Made by a program: the position numbers and the translations under genes
Notes under the pieces: generated by a model
The model's database searches: none
The model's input: only the letters and a program-made list of their open reading frames with translations
Told to the model about the DNA's origin: nothing
Shown here: piece after piece, positions 1 to 11,008 of the stretch
Layout of the letters: each line of letters opens with the position of its first letter
Position numbering within the stretch: the first letter of the stretch is position 1
NCBI GenBank assembly: GCA_943735955.1
Contig: OX030956.1
Coordinates: 9,323,445 to 9,387,444 of the forward strand
Source of the DNA: Piscicola geometra
Lineage: Eukaryota; Annelida; Clitellata; Hirudinida; Piscicolidae
DNA: 64,000 nt
Direction: 5' to 3'

Positions 1-208
1 TTTCAACAATTTTAATTTTACCGATTTAAATGGTTTTGTAGTTTAGAAAAGTAATTAATTTGGAATGCCAAATGTGTTGAAACATGAACCTATTCAGAAA
101 TATAGAAAATCCGTTTTGGAGTTACTATTATCAGTTTTTAGATAAACATACACAGATATGTAACCATAAACAATAACAATCGAGTCTCATTTAAATGTAA
201 ACCTGAAT
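1..208 (+). repeat. Dispersed repeat, inverted relative to 50008-50215
   Basis: By eye this block matches the reverse complement of 50215-50008 along its whole length, with few mismatches and small gaps. Shared landmarks include CCAAATGTGTTGAAACATGAAC and AACAATAACAATCGAGTC. No coding potential is seen. The 50-kb copy sits just before a foldback-element fragment, so the repeat may be part of, or a preferred neighbour of, that family. The window edge cuts this copy, so its true start is unknown. Confidence 0.75.
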
Positions 209-374
209 AATCTAGTTAAAGCACTTTTTAAAAGCAAAATTATTACTCGCATTTTTTTAAATAATAATTTTTCAAGAAGAATTGTTATAACCACATTTTT
301 AGAAAGATAATGAAAACTGCATATTGTAAAAAAATAATTATTGAATAACATTAAAATGCCAAAGTAGGAGGACT

Positions 375-539
375 ATGAATATATTAAGAGCTAACAAAAC
401 ATTTTTACCACCAAATCTTGCAAAGCTAAAAGCGACTGCCAACTTTGCATATGTTGAGCTCCTTGGAGATTGGCTCACAGTAGAAGGGGATGATAGTCTT
501 CCTAAAGAACTCGATTCCAGTGCTCGATTCGGTTTTTGA
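375..539 (+). CDS. Short unassigned ORF (54 codons)
   Basis: An uninterrupted ATG-to-TGA frame with a balanced amino-acid mix (MNILRANKTF... ending DSSARFGF) unlike the surrounding low-complexity AT-rich DNA. It contains the stretch AYVELLGDWLTVEGDDSLP. I do not recognise a family. It could be a chance ORF, an exon, or a transposon relic. No splice sites or promoter were identified with confidence. Confidence 0.2.
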   Translation: MNILRANKTFLPPNLAKLKATANFAYVELLGDWLTVEGDDSLPKELDSSARFGF

Positions 540-1550
540 TCTTGACTCAGTAGCCGAAAACATACTTTTGAAAATACTTTTTAATATATAAAAGTTAAAT
601 TCTCAAACTGCGTAGCAACAGCAAACTAATATTGTTTGCAATGCAACGTTGCATTGCAACGTATATGACATAGATTTTTAAATTATTACATTTTAAAAAT
701 TATTCTTTTTTTTAAATAAAATTTTTAAAACTAAGTGATAAACTTTATTTTATTCCAACAATTTTGTTATCACAATTCATAAAAGTTTGAAAACGCAATC
801 GAAAATAGTGAAAATATCCATGAAGATAAAAAATATGTAACTTTTAAACTAATTTTTGTTGTATTATAAAAAGCATGCACACACATACACCCACACACAC
901 CTACATGCACGTACACACACACACGAACATGTCAAGAGCGGTCGATAGAAGCTTTTGCTTAGTAGTCAATAGTTTTAATTCAAAACAATGGACGCCTAAC
1001 TTCTAAAAGCAACCTGAAATACCATATAACACCGTAAAACACTATTTAACCTAATGCAATATAATAGATGCCACGCTCCAATGCGTCGCTCCATACTGAG
1101 GGAAGCAAATAATAATAATAATTAAATATAATAACTAGTTATTTACTTTTAAAAGCTTTTGTATGGATGAAATTACTCTCATTCACACTTCACGATGACT
1201 CTTCAACGCATTAAAGCTTGCTGAAATGACATCTAATCATTAAAAAAACATTTGTTAAGGGCTGAAATGAAACAGTGCAAGAGAATGAAAATCCGCATCA
1301 ATGATGAATCGCAACATACGAACCCACAAAGCTTAATGAGTGTACTCATGAACTTTCACTTTACATCTTAACATACAACTAATTCATGAAATCGTTTATC
1401 ACCCCATTCAAATCTGCTCTCAAATAATGTTATCACTTGATCAAATTGAGACTTTTCCAAATTCACCCACTTCTAATAAAGTTACGGTCCACCAAGTAAT
1501 TTTAGTGAAATAAAATGTACACTTTTTTCTCTTGTACGAATACTAACAGG
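540..1550. other. AT-rich non-coding stretch
   Basis: No coding frame or family was recognised here. The only notable item is a degenerate CA-rich microsatellite at about 875-924. The rest is low-complexity AT-rich sequence. Confidence 0.5.
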
Positions 1551-1640
1551 GGCGCCGATCTGCTGCAAATCTTGGAGGGAGGGTCCTACCCAGCATGGAC
1601 AATCATGGGGGGTTCTGAAATCTGGACCTTCCCTCTCCTC
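1551..1640. repeat. Dispersed GGGG-rich repeat end
   Basis: The block starts with AGGGGCGCCGATC and carries GGAGGGAGGGTCC. Similar blocks occur at 22442-22490 in the same orientation, and in the opposite orientation (GACCCCAGGACCCGC) at 3630-3665, 26020-26050 and 26175-26205. This looks like the termini of a hAT-like or MITE family, with the L2 LINE at 1850-3540 lying between the two ends here. Element boundaries are uncertain. Confidence 0.4.
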
Positions 1641-1849
1641 ACTTTAAAAAAACATTTTAAACTTCTTTTTTGATACGAATATTCAAGAAAGCAAAGAATA
1701 GTTTTGTTTTAGACGGCTTCCACTATAACTACACATACTCACAATGTATTACTATATAAGAATTCTGTTTTATACCATGGTTTGCTTAGAAAAAACATAA
1801 TTGACCCCATATCTTACTACAAACCAACAACACCTGAAGATATATTACA

Positions 1850-3540
1850 AATAATTTATGCTACATGCACGAAGACATCGCCCATAGACCTTTTTTCTCA
1901 CCAAGTTATATGACAATGTAGCCCAATATTGTCAAAAGCCATCTCACAGCTCATCAACTTATCTTTCCAAGAAGGATGTTTTCCATCTACTTTCAAAGCA
2001 GCCCAAATTACACCAATATTAAAAAAGGCCAACCTCGCCACAACCAATCCAGCAAATTTTCAACCTATTTCCAATCTGTCCACCATATCAAAAATTATGG
2101 AAAGGGGCGTTTTAAAACAATTACAACTTCATATCACCTCCAATCCAAACTACCCCAGTCATCAATCAGCCTACAGACCTCACCACTCTAAAGAAACAGC
2201 CCTACTCCATCTAACTGACCACATTTTCAATGGATGCGACTCAAAAAATACCACCCTCCTCGCATCACTCCACCTATCAGCAGCCTTTGACACCATCAGC
2301 CATTCCATCCTCATCGACAGACTTTATAAAGATTTGGAGTTGATGGACTGCTTTGAACTGGCTGTCATCATATTTAGAAAATAGACATTATCATGTTAAA
2401 TTAGGTACACACATCTCATCACCAACCTATATACAACACGGGGTTCCTCAAGGCTCTGTTCTTGGACCGCTTCTTTTCACCACATACATCTCACCTATCT
2501 CAAATATAGTCAACCAATTCAATATAACCTACCATTAATATGCTGATGATATACAACTTCTTCAATTCATCACACCTAATACATCCGACCAAGCTACTAG
2601 TAACCTCACATCTTGAATACAAACCATGGAAACTTGCTTCCTCAATAACTATCTCCAGTTTAACACCACTAAATCTAAATAATAAAACTAGGCACCCCTT
2701 TTCAACTAAATAATTTAAAGACCATATCATCTGTCGACATCAACTCAAATAACATCCCCATCAATAACACTCTAAAAATACTCGGAGTCACCCTTGATAG
2801 CAAACTTCCTTTCAAAAACCACATCACATCTATCATCCAATCTATCATCTCAAAGCAATCAAACACATACGCCCATTCATTACTACTGATCTCTCCGCCA
2901 CACTTTCCCGGTGTCTAATACTTAGCAGACTTGACTACTGTAACTCGCTATTATATATCACCAATCAAGAAAGAAATCGTCTACAGTCAGTTTTAAACAA
3001 GGCTGCTAGAATCACACTCAATTGTGACTACCCAGGCCATCACCTTGTTCAGTCATCAAATGATAATCTTATAAAACTTCACTGGCTTCCTATTGATTTT
3101 CGAATACCCTTCAAAATAGCTATCACTACATTCAACATTCTTCAAACTTCAATACCGTCATATCTCAGCAAACTCACAACTAACAAAACATCAAACAAAC
3201 AACTGCGTTCATCTTCATCTCTTCTCTTCAACCAAGAATCCACTACAAACAACATCTCAAAAAGAGCATTCCGTCACGCAGCTCCAACAACTTGGAATGC
3301 CCTTCCACCTGCACTTCGCAACATCAACCAATTTTCGACTTTCAAAGCCAAACTGAAAACTCATTATTTTAACTTAGCTTATCACTCATAATTACCTCAT
3401 GCTACTCTTTGCTTTCCTTTTTATAACATTACTATTAATATTATTTTATTTCTCTATTGCATTACGACGTAGTGAAAGCGCTTCAGTTGCGTGTCCGGGC
3501 GCTATACAAAAACGACAATTATTATTATTATTGCGATTAT
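1850..3540 (+). pseudogene. L2/CR1-like LINE fragment, reverse transcriptase, inactivated
   Basis: Frames at 1929-2384 and 2353-2538 together cover RT motifs: LKKANL and NFQPISNLSTISKIMER, then LSAAFDTISHSIL, then HGVPQGSVLGPLLF. The YADD box follows a stop codon near 2537 (YADDIQLLQF, about 2540-2570). Later homology is split by several stops and frameshifts (TLKILGVTLDSKL near 2770-2815). The 3' tail CGGGCGCTATACAAAAACGA followed by (ATT)n at 3496-3533 is typical of L2-type LINEs. The endonuclease is missing, so the copy is 5' truncated and dead. The same tail is shared with the local SINE family. Confidence 0.85.
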
Positions 3541-4108
3541 GCTCGTATCAAAACAAGATTTTTAAAATGTTTTTATTGAAAAAAGTGGGGGGTCGCCTTA
3601 AGACTCACTACTCACTATAAAAAAGGGGAAAGGACCGGACCCCAGGACCCGCTCAGGATCGCTACCCATGCTTACCACACAACAATACAAGCAGCTACAT
3701 GTACAATGTACATTGTACATCGCCCAACATTCTCGCTTTTAATCACAAACAAACACACATCTATGCCTACGTACATTCTATCAATTAAGTATTGAAATAT
3801 TTCAATAAAGTCCACATCCTCTGAGGTTGTTGGCGATTATGACATCAGTTACTGCGTCAAACACGAACTGGATGTTGTTAGTGTCAGTGGCGCATGTCTG
3901 GTGGCAGTAAACCTGAAATGGAATGGGTAAATGGTGAAAAAAATGAGATGAAGAAGGGGGATGGAGGAATAGTTACGGAAAAAAACTGTTTACTCGGGCT
4001 TACCTCTTTACTGGAAATCTTATTTTTTGCTTCAAACTGGGTCTGAATGTAGGAGGCCGCTTCTTGTACATCTGCTTGCCTTTAAATGTATGTATGCTTG
4101 TATGTTTG

Positions 4109-4260
4109 TATGAGGAGCGGGGATGGCTTAGATGGTAGACGTCGAGCTTGCGACTCAAAGGTTGCCTGTTCGAATCCCTGACGAGTAACCGTGTACTAGC
4201 ATATACCTAGTGTAAAAACTAAGAATTTTTATGTTAAAAAACTTTAAAGCATACAAAAAA
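4109..4260 (+). repeat. tRNA-derived SINE copy
   Basis: A box-A-like segment (TGGCTTAGATGG) and a box-B-like segment (GTTCGAATCCC) are spaced as in a tRNA, followed by ACGAGTAACCGTG and an A-rich tail. The same module recurs at 27836-27875, 28321-28440, 33265-33475, 40075-40225, 48736-48906 and 49135-49265, which shows a family rather than a functional tRNA gene. Confidence 0.8.
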
Positions 4261-4263
4261 TAA

Positions 4264-4642
4264 AATATAAAATAATACATCTTCTTCATCTTTGGTTCGA
4301 CCTCACTCCTGGTCTCTTTGCACTTGCTGATGTGTTTTGTTCAGTTCTCTGTAGCTCTTTTCCCATTTGCCAAGCCTTTTTTCCCCCTCCACTCTTAGGA
4401 CATGGCAGAGTTGTGGTTGAGCTGTAAGACCTGGCAATAGCGAGTTTAGACGTTGCAGACGCACATATATGCTGAATCGCCGGGCATAAAAGCTCGAGTC
4501 TTTCATTTCCCATGATGTGGAAGATTTTCTCGTATGGTGGAACAAGTCCATTCTGTTCTATCTCCAAGCCACTTTCCGAGCTCTCCATGTCTGTTTTTTG
4601 TTTTTTTCCTTCTCCATCTTTTCAGGCTTGGCATCCTCATGA
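4264..4642 (-). repeat. Dispersed ~370-bp repeat with decayed coding appearance, copy A
   Basis: On - this shows two overlapping frames with charged sequence (EKRLGKWEKSYRELNKTH). It aligns with 7557-7921, which preserves LQLNPDSAMTFKWKKK and KWEERYRYLNKAHQECNKAR, a composition reminiscent of a TPR or J-type helical protein. Both copies end at a shared CACTGTCATGAGGATGCC block. Here that block abuts a LINE reverse transcriptase, while in the other copy it abuts unrelated DNA. It is probably a retroposed cDNA fragment or part of a non-autonomous element. I cannot name the source gene. Confidence 0.55.
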
Positions 4643-6508
4643 CAGTGATTATGTGCTCCATAATCTTGCATGCTATGCTGGTCAGGGAGATTGGGCGGTA
4701 GTTGCTGGGGTCGTCTTTCGCGCCCTTTTTAAACACTGGAACCACATTAACTTTCCGCCATTCTTGAGGGACCTGCCCCGTGTTGTACGATTTCCTGTAT
4801 ATGGTGGTAAGGATTGGGGCTATTGACTGGCATAGATGTTTGAGTATTTTGGGGCTTATTTTGTCCGGGCCAGGTGCCTTGTGTTCTTGCAGATTTTTCA
4901 ATAGTTTTTCCACTCCTGGTACTGAGAACTCTATGTCAGCCATTTGGGGGTAGGATGTGATGTTGACCAATAATTTGTCGGGTAGTGGGGTTTCTCTGGA
5001 AAATACAGTCTCGAACTGTTTGTTGAGTATGTCCGCTTTTATTTTGGGATCTGTGGCATGTTGGCCGTTATGGCTTAATGGGGCTACTCCATTTACGTCT
5101 TTTCTCTGGTGCTTTACGAATGTCCAAAAGCGTTTCATTCCAGTGTATTCATTACTATTGGGGGCTGGGGTGATCAGGTTTTCTGCGTAGCTCCAATATG
5201 CTCTTCTCGTCTCACGTTTGATAGTCCTCTTGAGGTCTCTTAGTTTCTCCTCGGTATTATGATGTCTTAGATCACTGCTCTGTAAGACTTTCTTTTTTTT
5301 GTGCAATCTTTTTCTTCGTCTGATCATTCCCTGTATATGTTGTGTGACCCAGGGTAGGTTGACACTATCCTTACATTTTTTGTGCGGGATGTACTGATTA
5401 GTGTTCTTTTCCATGGATGCTTCAAATTCTTGCCATAGATCATCAGCTGAAGCTCCATTGTCTGCCATGGCGCTTATTTTTTGGCCGGTCAGTTCCATGG
5501 CTACCCCAAATTTTGGCCAGTTGGCCTTTTTGTACAGTGGGATTTGCCTTGGGGTTTGTTTGTGGCGTATGGTATTCAGGTTGAGTTTGACCAGCACTGC
5601 GTCGTGATCCGAGATCCCTGGGATTACCTTTACTTTGGTTACTCGCGTTGGATTATTTGTGAGCACTAGGTCGAGGGTGGCTTTGCCGCGGGTTGGTTCA
5701 TCTACCACTTGTTCATAGCCTTGTTCTATTAGTATGTCGGCAAACTTTTGATGGAGACGTGGGTAGTGGGATGATTCTGGGATGATGGTATTTGTTTTAC
5801 CGTCCCAGCCTGGTAGATTGAAGTCGCCTGCTACCAGGGCGATGTGGCCTTTTTCTGTGAGCATGGATAGGGATCTGTGGAGTTCTTCCAGACTGGACTC
5901 ATCGTTTTCGTGTGGTCTGTAGTAGGCGGCAATATATAGAGTATTCAGCGTCGCAAGGCGGATGTTGCACCAAATGATCTCACAGTCTGTGTCTAGTTCT
6001 GGTACTTCCTGGACTCACAGGGCCCTGTTGAACGCTACATAGACTCCGCCACCTTTCTTATTATTGCGATCTTTTCTGAATACTTCGTAAAGCTGTTTGG
6101 GTGCGCATTCGTCATTGCAGTCGCTGGGTTTTAACCAGGATTCTGTGCCGATGATGATGTCCGGTTTCTCGTTGTTAATGAGAACATGTAGCTGTTGCTT
6201 TTTTGACTTGGCACTTTGGCAGTTGAGGTTCAGTATAGTTAGAGTGGATTCAGACTTGTTGTTACCTGGTATTGCTCGATTTATTGGTCTTGCGATAATT
6301 CGACGATCTTCTCCCTTCTGATGATCCATTTGCTTTTGGGGTGGTCCTGTCTCTTCTTTGCTAGCTGAGCCCTCAAGTTTTTTGACATCTCTTGTTGTTT
6401 TTTTGTCATGTCCGGATTAATGAATATCTTGTTATTCGTCTCATTGGCGGAGTGCCGGAGTTCTTTCGCCATCCTCAGCACTAGTCTTTTCTCTTCAATG
6501 GTAGGCAT
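4643..6508 (-). pseudogene. CR1/L2-group LINE: ORF1 tail, endonuclease and partial reverse transcriptase
   Basis: The first frame (6508-6281) has NKIFINPDMTKKQQ and KWIIRREKIV, the usual ending of an RRM-like ORF1 protein in this group. The next (6329-6015) has the APE-type endonuclease start LTILNLNCQSAKSKKQQLH and IIGTESWL. The long frame (5864-4503) continues with AGDFNLPGWDGK and GISDHDAVL, then a linker, then RT motifs HKAPGPDKISPKIL, VVPVFKKGAKDDPSNYRPIS and ACKIMEHII. Just after this last motif the RT is replaced by the repeat at 4264-4642, so the catalytic YADD region is absent. At least one frameshift and one stop (about 6015) separate the parts. The copy cannot retrotranspose by itself. 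Confidence 0.85.
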
Positions 6509-6599
6509 AGTATAGTTTATTAATTCGAAAAAATCGTTTTAGTTAAATATACAGAGACTCTTTGGTTAATATTTCTAATGCTAGTTAAGACGATAAGAT

Positions 6600-7391
6600 G
6601 AATTTTAGTACTATTTTAGCGTTTAACAATGAGATGGCAATTCAATTTGTTCAGAGTTATGGTATTTTACATTCGAATCGTTTATGCAGGAATGGACATA
6701 GTATGAAACTATGTGTTCCTTGGAGGCATGGAGGTGCTTCAAAAGAAGTTGCAGGCAGAGAATAAGCCTAAGGAAAGGAACATGGTTAAAGAAATATAGA
6801 ATAGAGCTGAAAAAAGTTATTCTCTTTATTTATTGCTGGTGCAATAACTTAATTTCAGTAAAATTCTGGCAAAAAGAATTACAAATTTCACATTCCACGT
6901 TTATCTCCTGGAAAAGTGCTATACGAGAAGTGTGTCTCTGAAGAATCTTTAAGACTCTATTGGTTGTTGGTGGCCCAGGTCTACATGTCGAAATAGATGA
7001 GACCTTATTCTCCAAACGCAAGAACCACCAAGGCCGACTACTTCCACAGCAGTGGGTTTTTGGTGGTATTTGCAGGGAGACGAAAGAAACATTCATGTAT
7101 GCAGTGCCAGATAGAACTGCAACCACACTGCTGAGAGTGATCAGGGCCTGCATCGCTCCAGGCTCCATCATCTTATCTAACAGGTGGGCATCCTACCAGG
7201 GGATCGAAGGCATGATTGGAATGAACTACACCCACAACACTGTCAACCACAGTACAAATTTTGTTGACCCCACCACTGGAGCCCATACACAAACGGTTGA
7301 GAGTATGTGGGGGCAACTCAAACAACTGAAAAAGATTGAAAGGGGCATTGCAATGTCACGGATGAACAGTTTCATAGCTGAATTCTTGTGA
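6600..7391 (+). pseudogene. Merlin (IS1595/ISXO2-like) DNA transposase, inactivated
   Basis: Three successive frames form one Merlin-type transposase. The first (6600-6765) starts MNFSTILAFNNEMAIQFVQS. The second (6711-6941) has ISLRKGTWL, ILFIYCWCNN and SHSTFISWKSAIREVC. The third (about 6957-7391) has GPGLHVEIDETLFSKRK, LPQQWVFGGICRETK, and then HTQTVESMWGQLK. The first catalytic Asp (DETLF) and the final Glu (VESMW) are present. The middle position usually read as an Asp in this family is Asn here (LSNRWASY, near 7176). At least two frameshifts and the D-to-N change mean it is dead. It lies between the two copies of the 370-bp repeat. Confidence 0.9.
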
Positions 7392-7556
7392 AAGCACAAA
7401 AACAAAACACAAGATTTATTCATTAATATTTTTAATGACATTAGGGAATTTCATGTTCTTGAAGACAATAATAAAATCACTAGTTGTCTTTTTTTACTAC
7501 AGAAAATATTTCATTTGAATAAAAACAAGTAATTGTTTATTTAATTAAAAAATGAT

Positions 7557-7921
7557 AAAAAAACATAGCAAAAACATTTTCTTCGTCTTCGGCTCGCCCT
7601 CCTTTCTGGCTTTATTGCACTCTTGATGTGCCTTGTTCAGGTATCTGTATCTCTCTTCCCACTTGCCTGTGGTTTTCTTCTTCCATTTGAAGGTCATGGC
7701 AGAGTCGGGGTTGAGCTGCAAAACCTTTCTGTGGTAATCAATAGCGAGTATGGAAGTTACCGAAGTAACTATATGCAGGGTCTTTCATCTCCCATGGTGT
7801 GAAGGACCATGGAACCACTACATTATGATCTATCCCGAATCACCTTTCCGAGCTCTCCATATCTGTTTTTTATTTTTTTTCCTCCTCCATCTTTTCAGGC
7901 TTGGCATCCTCATGACAGTGT
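7557..7921 (-). repeat. Dispersed ~370-bp repeat, copy B
   Basis: A homologue of 4264-4642 in the same orientation. It keeps a clearer but still broken frame (VLQLNPDSAMTFKWKKK, RYLNKAHQECNKARKEGEPK). The upstream end on - is the shared CTGTCATGAGGATGCC block. Beyond it the sequence differs from copy A, so the shared segment is a repeat unit of its own. The foldback element begins 27 bp further on. Confidence 0.55.
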
Positions 7922-7939
7922 GATTGGCCTCCGCAGCAT

Positions 7940-7948
7940 CCTATTTCC
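7940..7948. repeat. 9-bp target-site duplication, left
   Basis: CCTATTTCC immediately precedes the GGATGTAGG terminus of foldback copy 1. It is repeated exactly at 11339-11347, directly after the opposite terminus. A 9-bp duplication is typical of Mutator-like and Drosophila FB insertions. Confidence 0.75.
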
Positions 7949-8335
7949 GGATGTAGGATAAAAAGCCTCTCGGAGAAAAAGCCTTCGGATAAAATACCTT
8001 CTACAAAAAGCCTCCCGGAAAAAAAACCTCCTGGAGAAAAAGTCTCTTGGAGAAAAAGCCTCCTTGTTAATATTTTAGTATAAATAAAACGGACTTTTTA
8101 TAAAAAAAACGGATTTTTTAAAAACAAATTCGTATCACAATTTTAAATAAATAAAACAAACTATATTTTTTTAAAATTACATAATTAAAACGAACTATAA
8201 TTATAACTATAACGGACTTTATTTTTTTAATAGATTTGTTTCACAATTTTAAATAAATAAAACGGACTATATTTTTAAAAAATATATAATTAAAACGAAC
8301 TTTAATTTATCAAATACAATAAAAATTATTGGTAA

Positions 8336-9690
8336 ACGGATAAAAAGTCTTCAGGATAAAAAGTCTTCAGGAGAAAAACTCTTCAGGATAAAAAGTCTTC
8401 AGGATAAAAAGTCTTCAGGAGAAAAACTCTTCAGGATAAAAAGTCTTCAGGATAAAAAGTCTTCAGGATAAAAAGTCTTCAGAATAAAAAGTCTTCAAGA
8501 TAAAAAGTTTTCAGGATAAAAAGCCTTCAGAATAAGATGTCTTCAGGATAAAAAGTCTTCAGGATAAAAAGTCTTCAGGATAAAAAGTCTTCAGGATAAA
8601 AAGTCTTCAAGATAAAAAGTCTTCAGGATAATAAGTCTTCAGGATAAAAAGTCTTCAGGATAAAAAGTCTTCAAGATAAAAAGTTTTCAGGATAAAAAGT
8701 CTTCAGGATAAAAAGTCTTCAGGATGAAAAGTCTTCAAGATAAAAAGTTTTCAGTATAAAAAGCCTTCAGAATAAAATGTTTTCAGGATAAAAAATCTTC
8801 AGGATAAAATGTCTTCAAGATAAAAAGTCTTCAGGATAAAAAGTCTTCAGGATAAAAAGTCTTCAGGATAAAAAGTCTTCAGGATAAAAAGTCTTCAGGA
8901 TAAAAAGTCTTCAGGATAAAAAGTCTTCAGGATAAAAAGTCTTCAGGATAAAAAGTCTTCAGGATAAAAAGTCTTCAAGATATAAAGTTTTCAGGATAAA
9001 AGCCCTCAGAATAAAATGTCTTCAGGATAAAAAGTCTTCAGGATAAAAAGTCTTCAGGATAAAAAGTCTTCAGGATAAAAAGTCTTCAAGATAAAAAGTC
9101 TTCAGGATAAAAAGTCTTCAGGATAAAAAGTCTTCAGGATAAAAAGTCTTCAGGAGAAAAACTCTTCAGGATAAAAAGTCTTCAGGATAAAAAGTCTTCA
9201 GGATAAAAAGTCTTCAGGATGAAAAGTCTTCAAGATAAAAAGTTTTCAGTATAAAAAGCCTTCAGAATAAAATGTTTTCAGGATAAAAAATCTTCAGGAT
9301 AAAATGTCTTCAAGATAAAAAGTCTTCAGGATAAAAAGTCTTCAGGATAAAAAGTCTTCAGGATAAAAAGTCTTCAGGACAAAAAGTCTTCAGAATAAAA
9401 AGTCTTCAGGATAAAAAGTTTTCAGGATAAAAAGTCTTCAAGATAAAAAGTTTTCAGGATGAAAAGCCTTCAGAATAAAATGTCTTCAGGATAAAAAGTC
9501 TTCAGGATAAAAAGTCTTCAGGATAAAAACTCTTCAGGATAAAAAGTCTTTAGGATAAAAAGTCTTCAGGATAAAAACTCTTCAGGATAAAAAGTCTTTA
9601 GGATAAAAAGTCTTCAAGATAAAAAGTTTTCAAAATAAAAAGTCTTTAGGATAAAAAGTCTTTAGGATAAAAAGTCTTTAGGATAAAAAG
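8336..9690 (+). repeat. 16-bp tandem array, left arm of foldback copy 1
   Basis: Roughly 80 units of GGATAAAAAGTCTTCA with scattered variants (AAGATAAAAAGTTTTC, AATAAAATGTCTTCAG). Higher-order repetition is visible: a variant block containing CAGTATAAAAAGCCTTC recurs near 8751 and 9248. The array begins directly after TTGGTAAACGG, a boundary also seen in other copies. Confidence 0.95.
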
Positions 9691-9699
9691 TTTTAAGAA

Positions 9700-10075
9700 T
9701 TTTTTTTTATAAATTAAATTTTAAGAAAAAATACGTGATTAATACGTTATCCTTAAAACTTAAAACATAAAAAGTGATACTTTTATCTAATTTTTTCGTT
9801 CAATCTCGAAATAGCATTTGAATAAATTTGACTTGGCTGTTGTTGTTTCGTCACTTTAACCATAAGGAAATAATGTTTAGGAAAGAATACGTGATCCTTA
9901 ATACTAAAAGATTGGAATTTCATACTTTCATCTAACGTTTGCTCACTTTTTTTTCAGTCTAGAAATAGTATTTGAATAAATTTGACTGGGTTGTTGATTC
10001 CTCACTTAAATCATTAAGTTTTCTGCTGGTTCTCGATCGTGATTATTTTTCCTTGAAAATTAATTTTTGAAGATT
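9700..10075 (+). other. Core of foldback copy 1, two related half-modules
   Basis: The core holds two tandem related modules, about 9733-9853 and 9888-10010. Each runs from ACGTGAT through ATTTGAATAAATTTGACT to TCACTT, and they share perhaps 70-75 percent identity by eye. The same core occurs reversed at 53215-53590 and direct at 50430-50825. No ORF longer than a few dozen codons is present, so the core looks like conserved non-coding DNA. Confidence 0.75.
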
Positions 10076-11008
10076 TTTTTCCTGAAGACTTTTTATCCTG
10101 AAGACTTTTTATTCTGAAGAATTTTTATCCTGAAGAAATTTTTTTGAAGGCTTTTTATCCTGAAGACTTTTTATCCTGAAGACTTTTTATCCTGAAGATT
10201 TTTTATCCTGAAAACTTTATCCTGAAGACTTTTTATCCTGAAGACTTTTTATCCTGAAGACTTTTTATCCTAAAGACTTTTTATCCTGAAGACTTTTTAT
10301 CCTGAAGACTTTTTATCCTGAAGATTTTTTATCCTGAAGACTTTTTATCCTGAAGACTTTTTATCCTGAAGACTTTTTATCCTGAAGACTTTTTATCCTG
10401 AAGACTTTTTATCCTGAAAACTTTTTATCCTGAAGACTTTTTATCCTGAAGACTTTTTATCCTGAAGACTTTTTATCTTGAAGACTTTTTATCCTGAAGA
10501 GCTTTTATCCTGAAGACTTTTTATCCTGAAAACTTTTTATCCTGAAGACTTTTTATCCTGAAGACTTATTATCCTGAAGACTTTTTATCTTGAAGACTTT
10601 TTATCCTGAAGACTTTTTATCCTGAAGACTTTTTATCCTGAAGATTTTTTATCCTGAAAACTTTATCCTGAAGACTTTTTATCTTGAAGACCTTTTATCC
10701 TGAAGACTTTTTATCCTGAAGACTTTTTATCCTGAAAACATTTTATTCTGAAGGCTTTTTATACTGAAAACTTTTTATCTTGAAGACTTTTTATCCTGAA
10801 GACTTTTTATCCTAAAGACTTTTTATCCTGAAGACTTTTTATCCTGAAGACTTTTTATCCTGAAGATTTTTTATCCTGAAGACTTTTTATCCTGAAGACT
10901 TTTTATCCTGAAGACTTTTTATCCTGAAGACTTTTTATCCTGAAGACTTTTTATCCTGAAGACTTTTTATCTTGAAGACTTTTCATCCTGAAGACTTTTT
11001 ATCCGTTT
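10076..11008 (-). repeat. 16-bp tandem array, right arm of foldback copy 1
   Basis: About 58 units reading CTGAAGACTTTTTATC, the reverse complement of the left array. The array ends with TATCCGTTTACCAATAATTT, the mirror of the left boundary. Confidence 0.95.

Noticed and set aside
3699..3720. 22-bp perfect palindrome ATGTACAATGT/ACATTGTACAT
   Set aside because: Short and AT-rich; isolated examples are expected by chance in 64 kb and no context gives it a role.
8336..11008. CRISPR-like appearance of regular short repeats
   Set aside because: Units are contiguous 16-mers without spacers, in an animal genome with spliced genes; they are arms of a foldback element.
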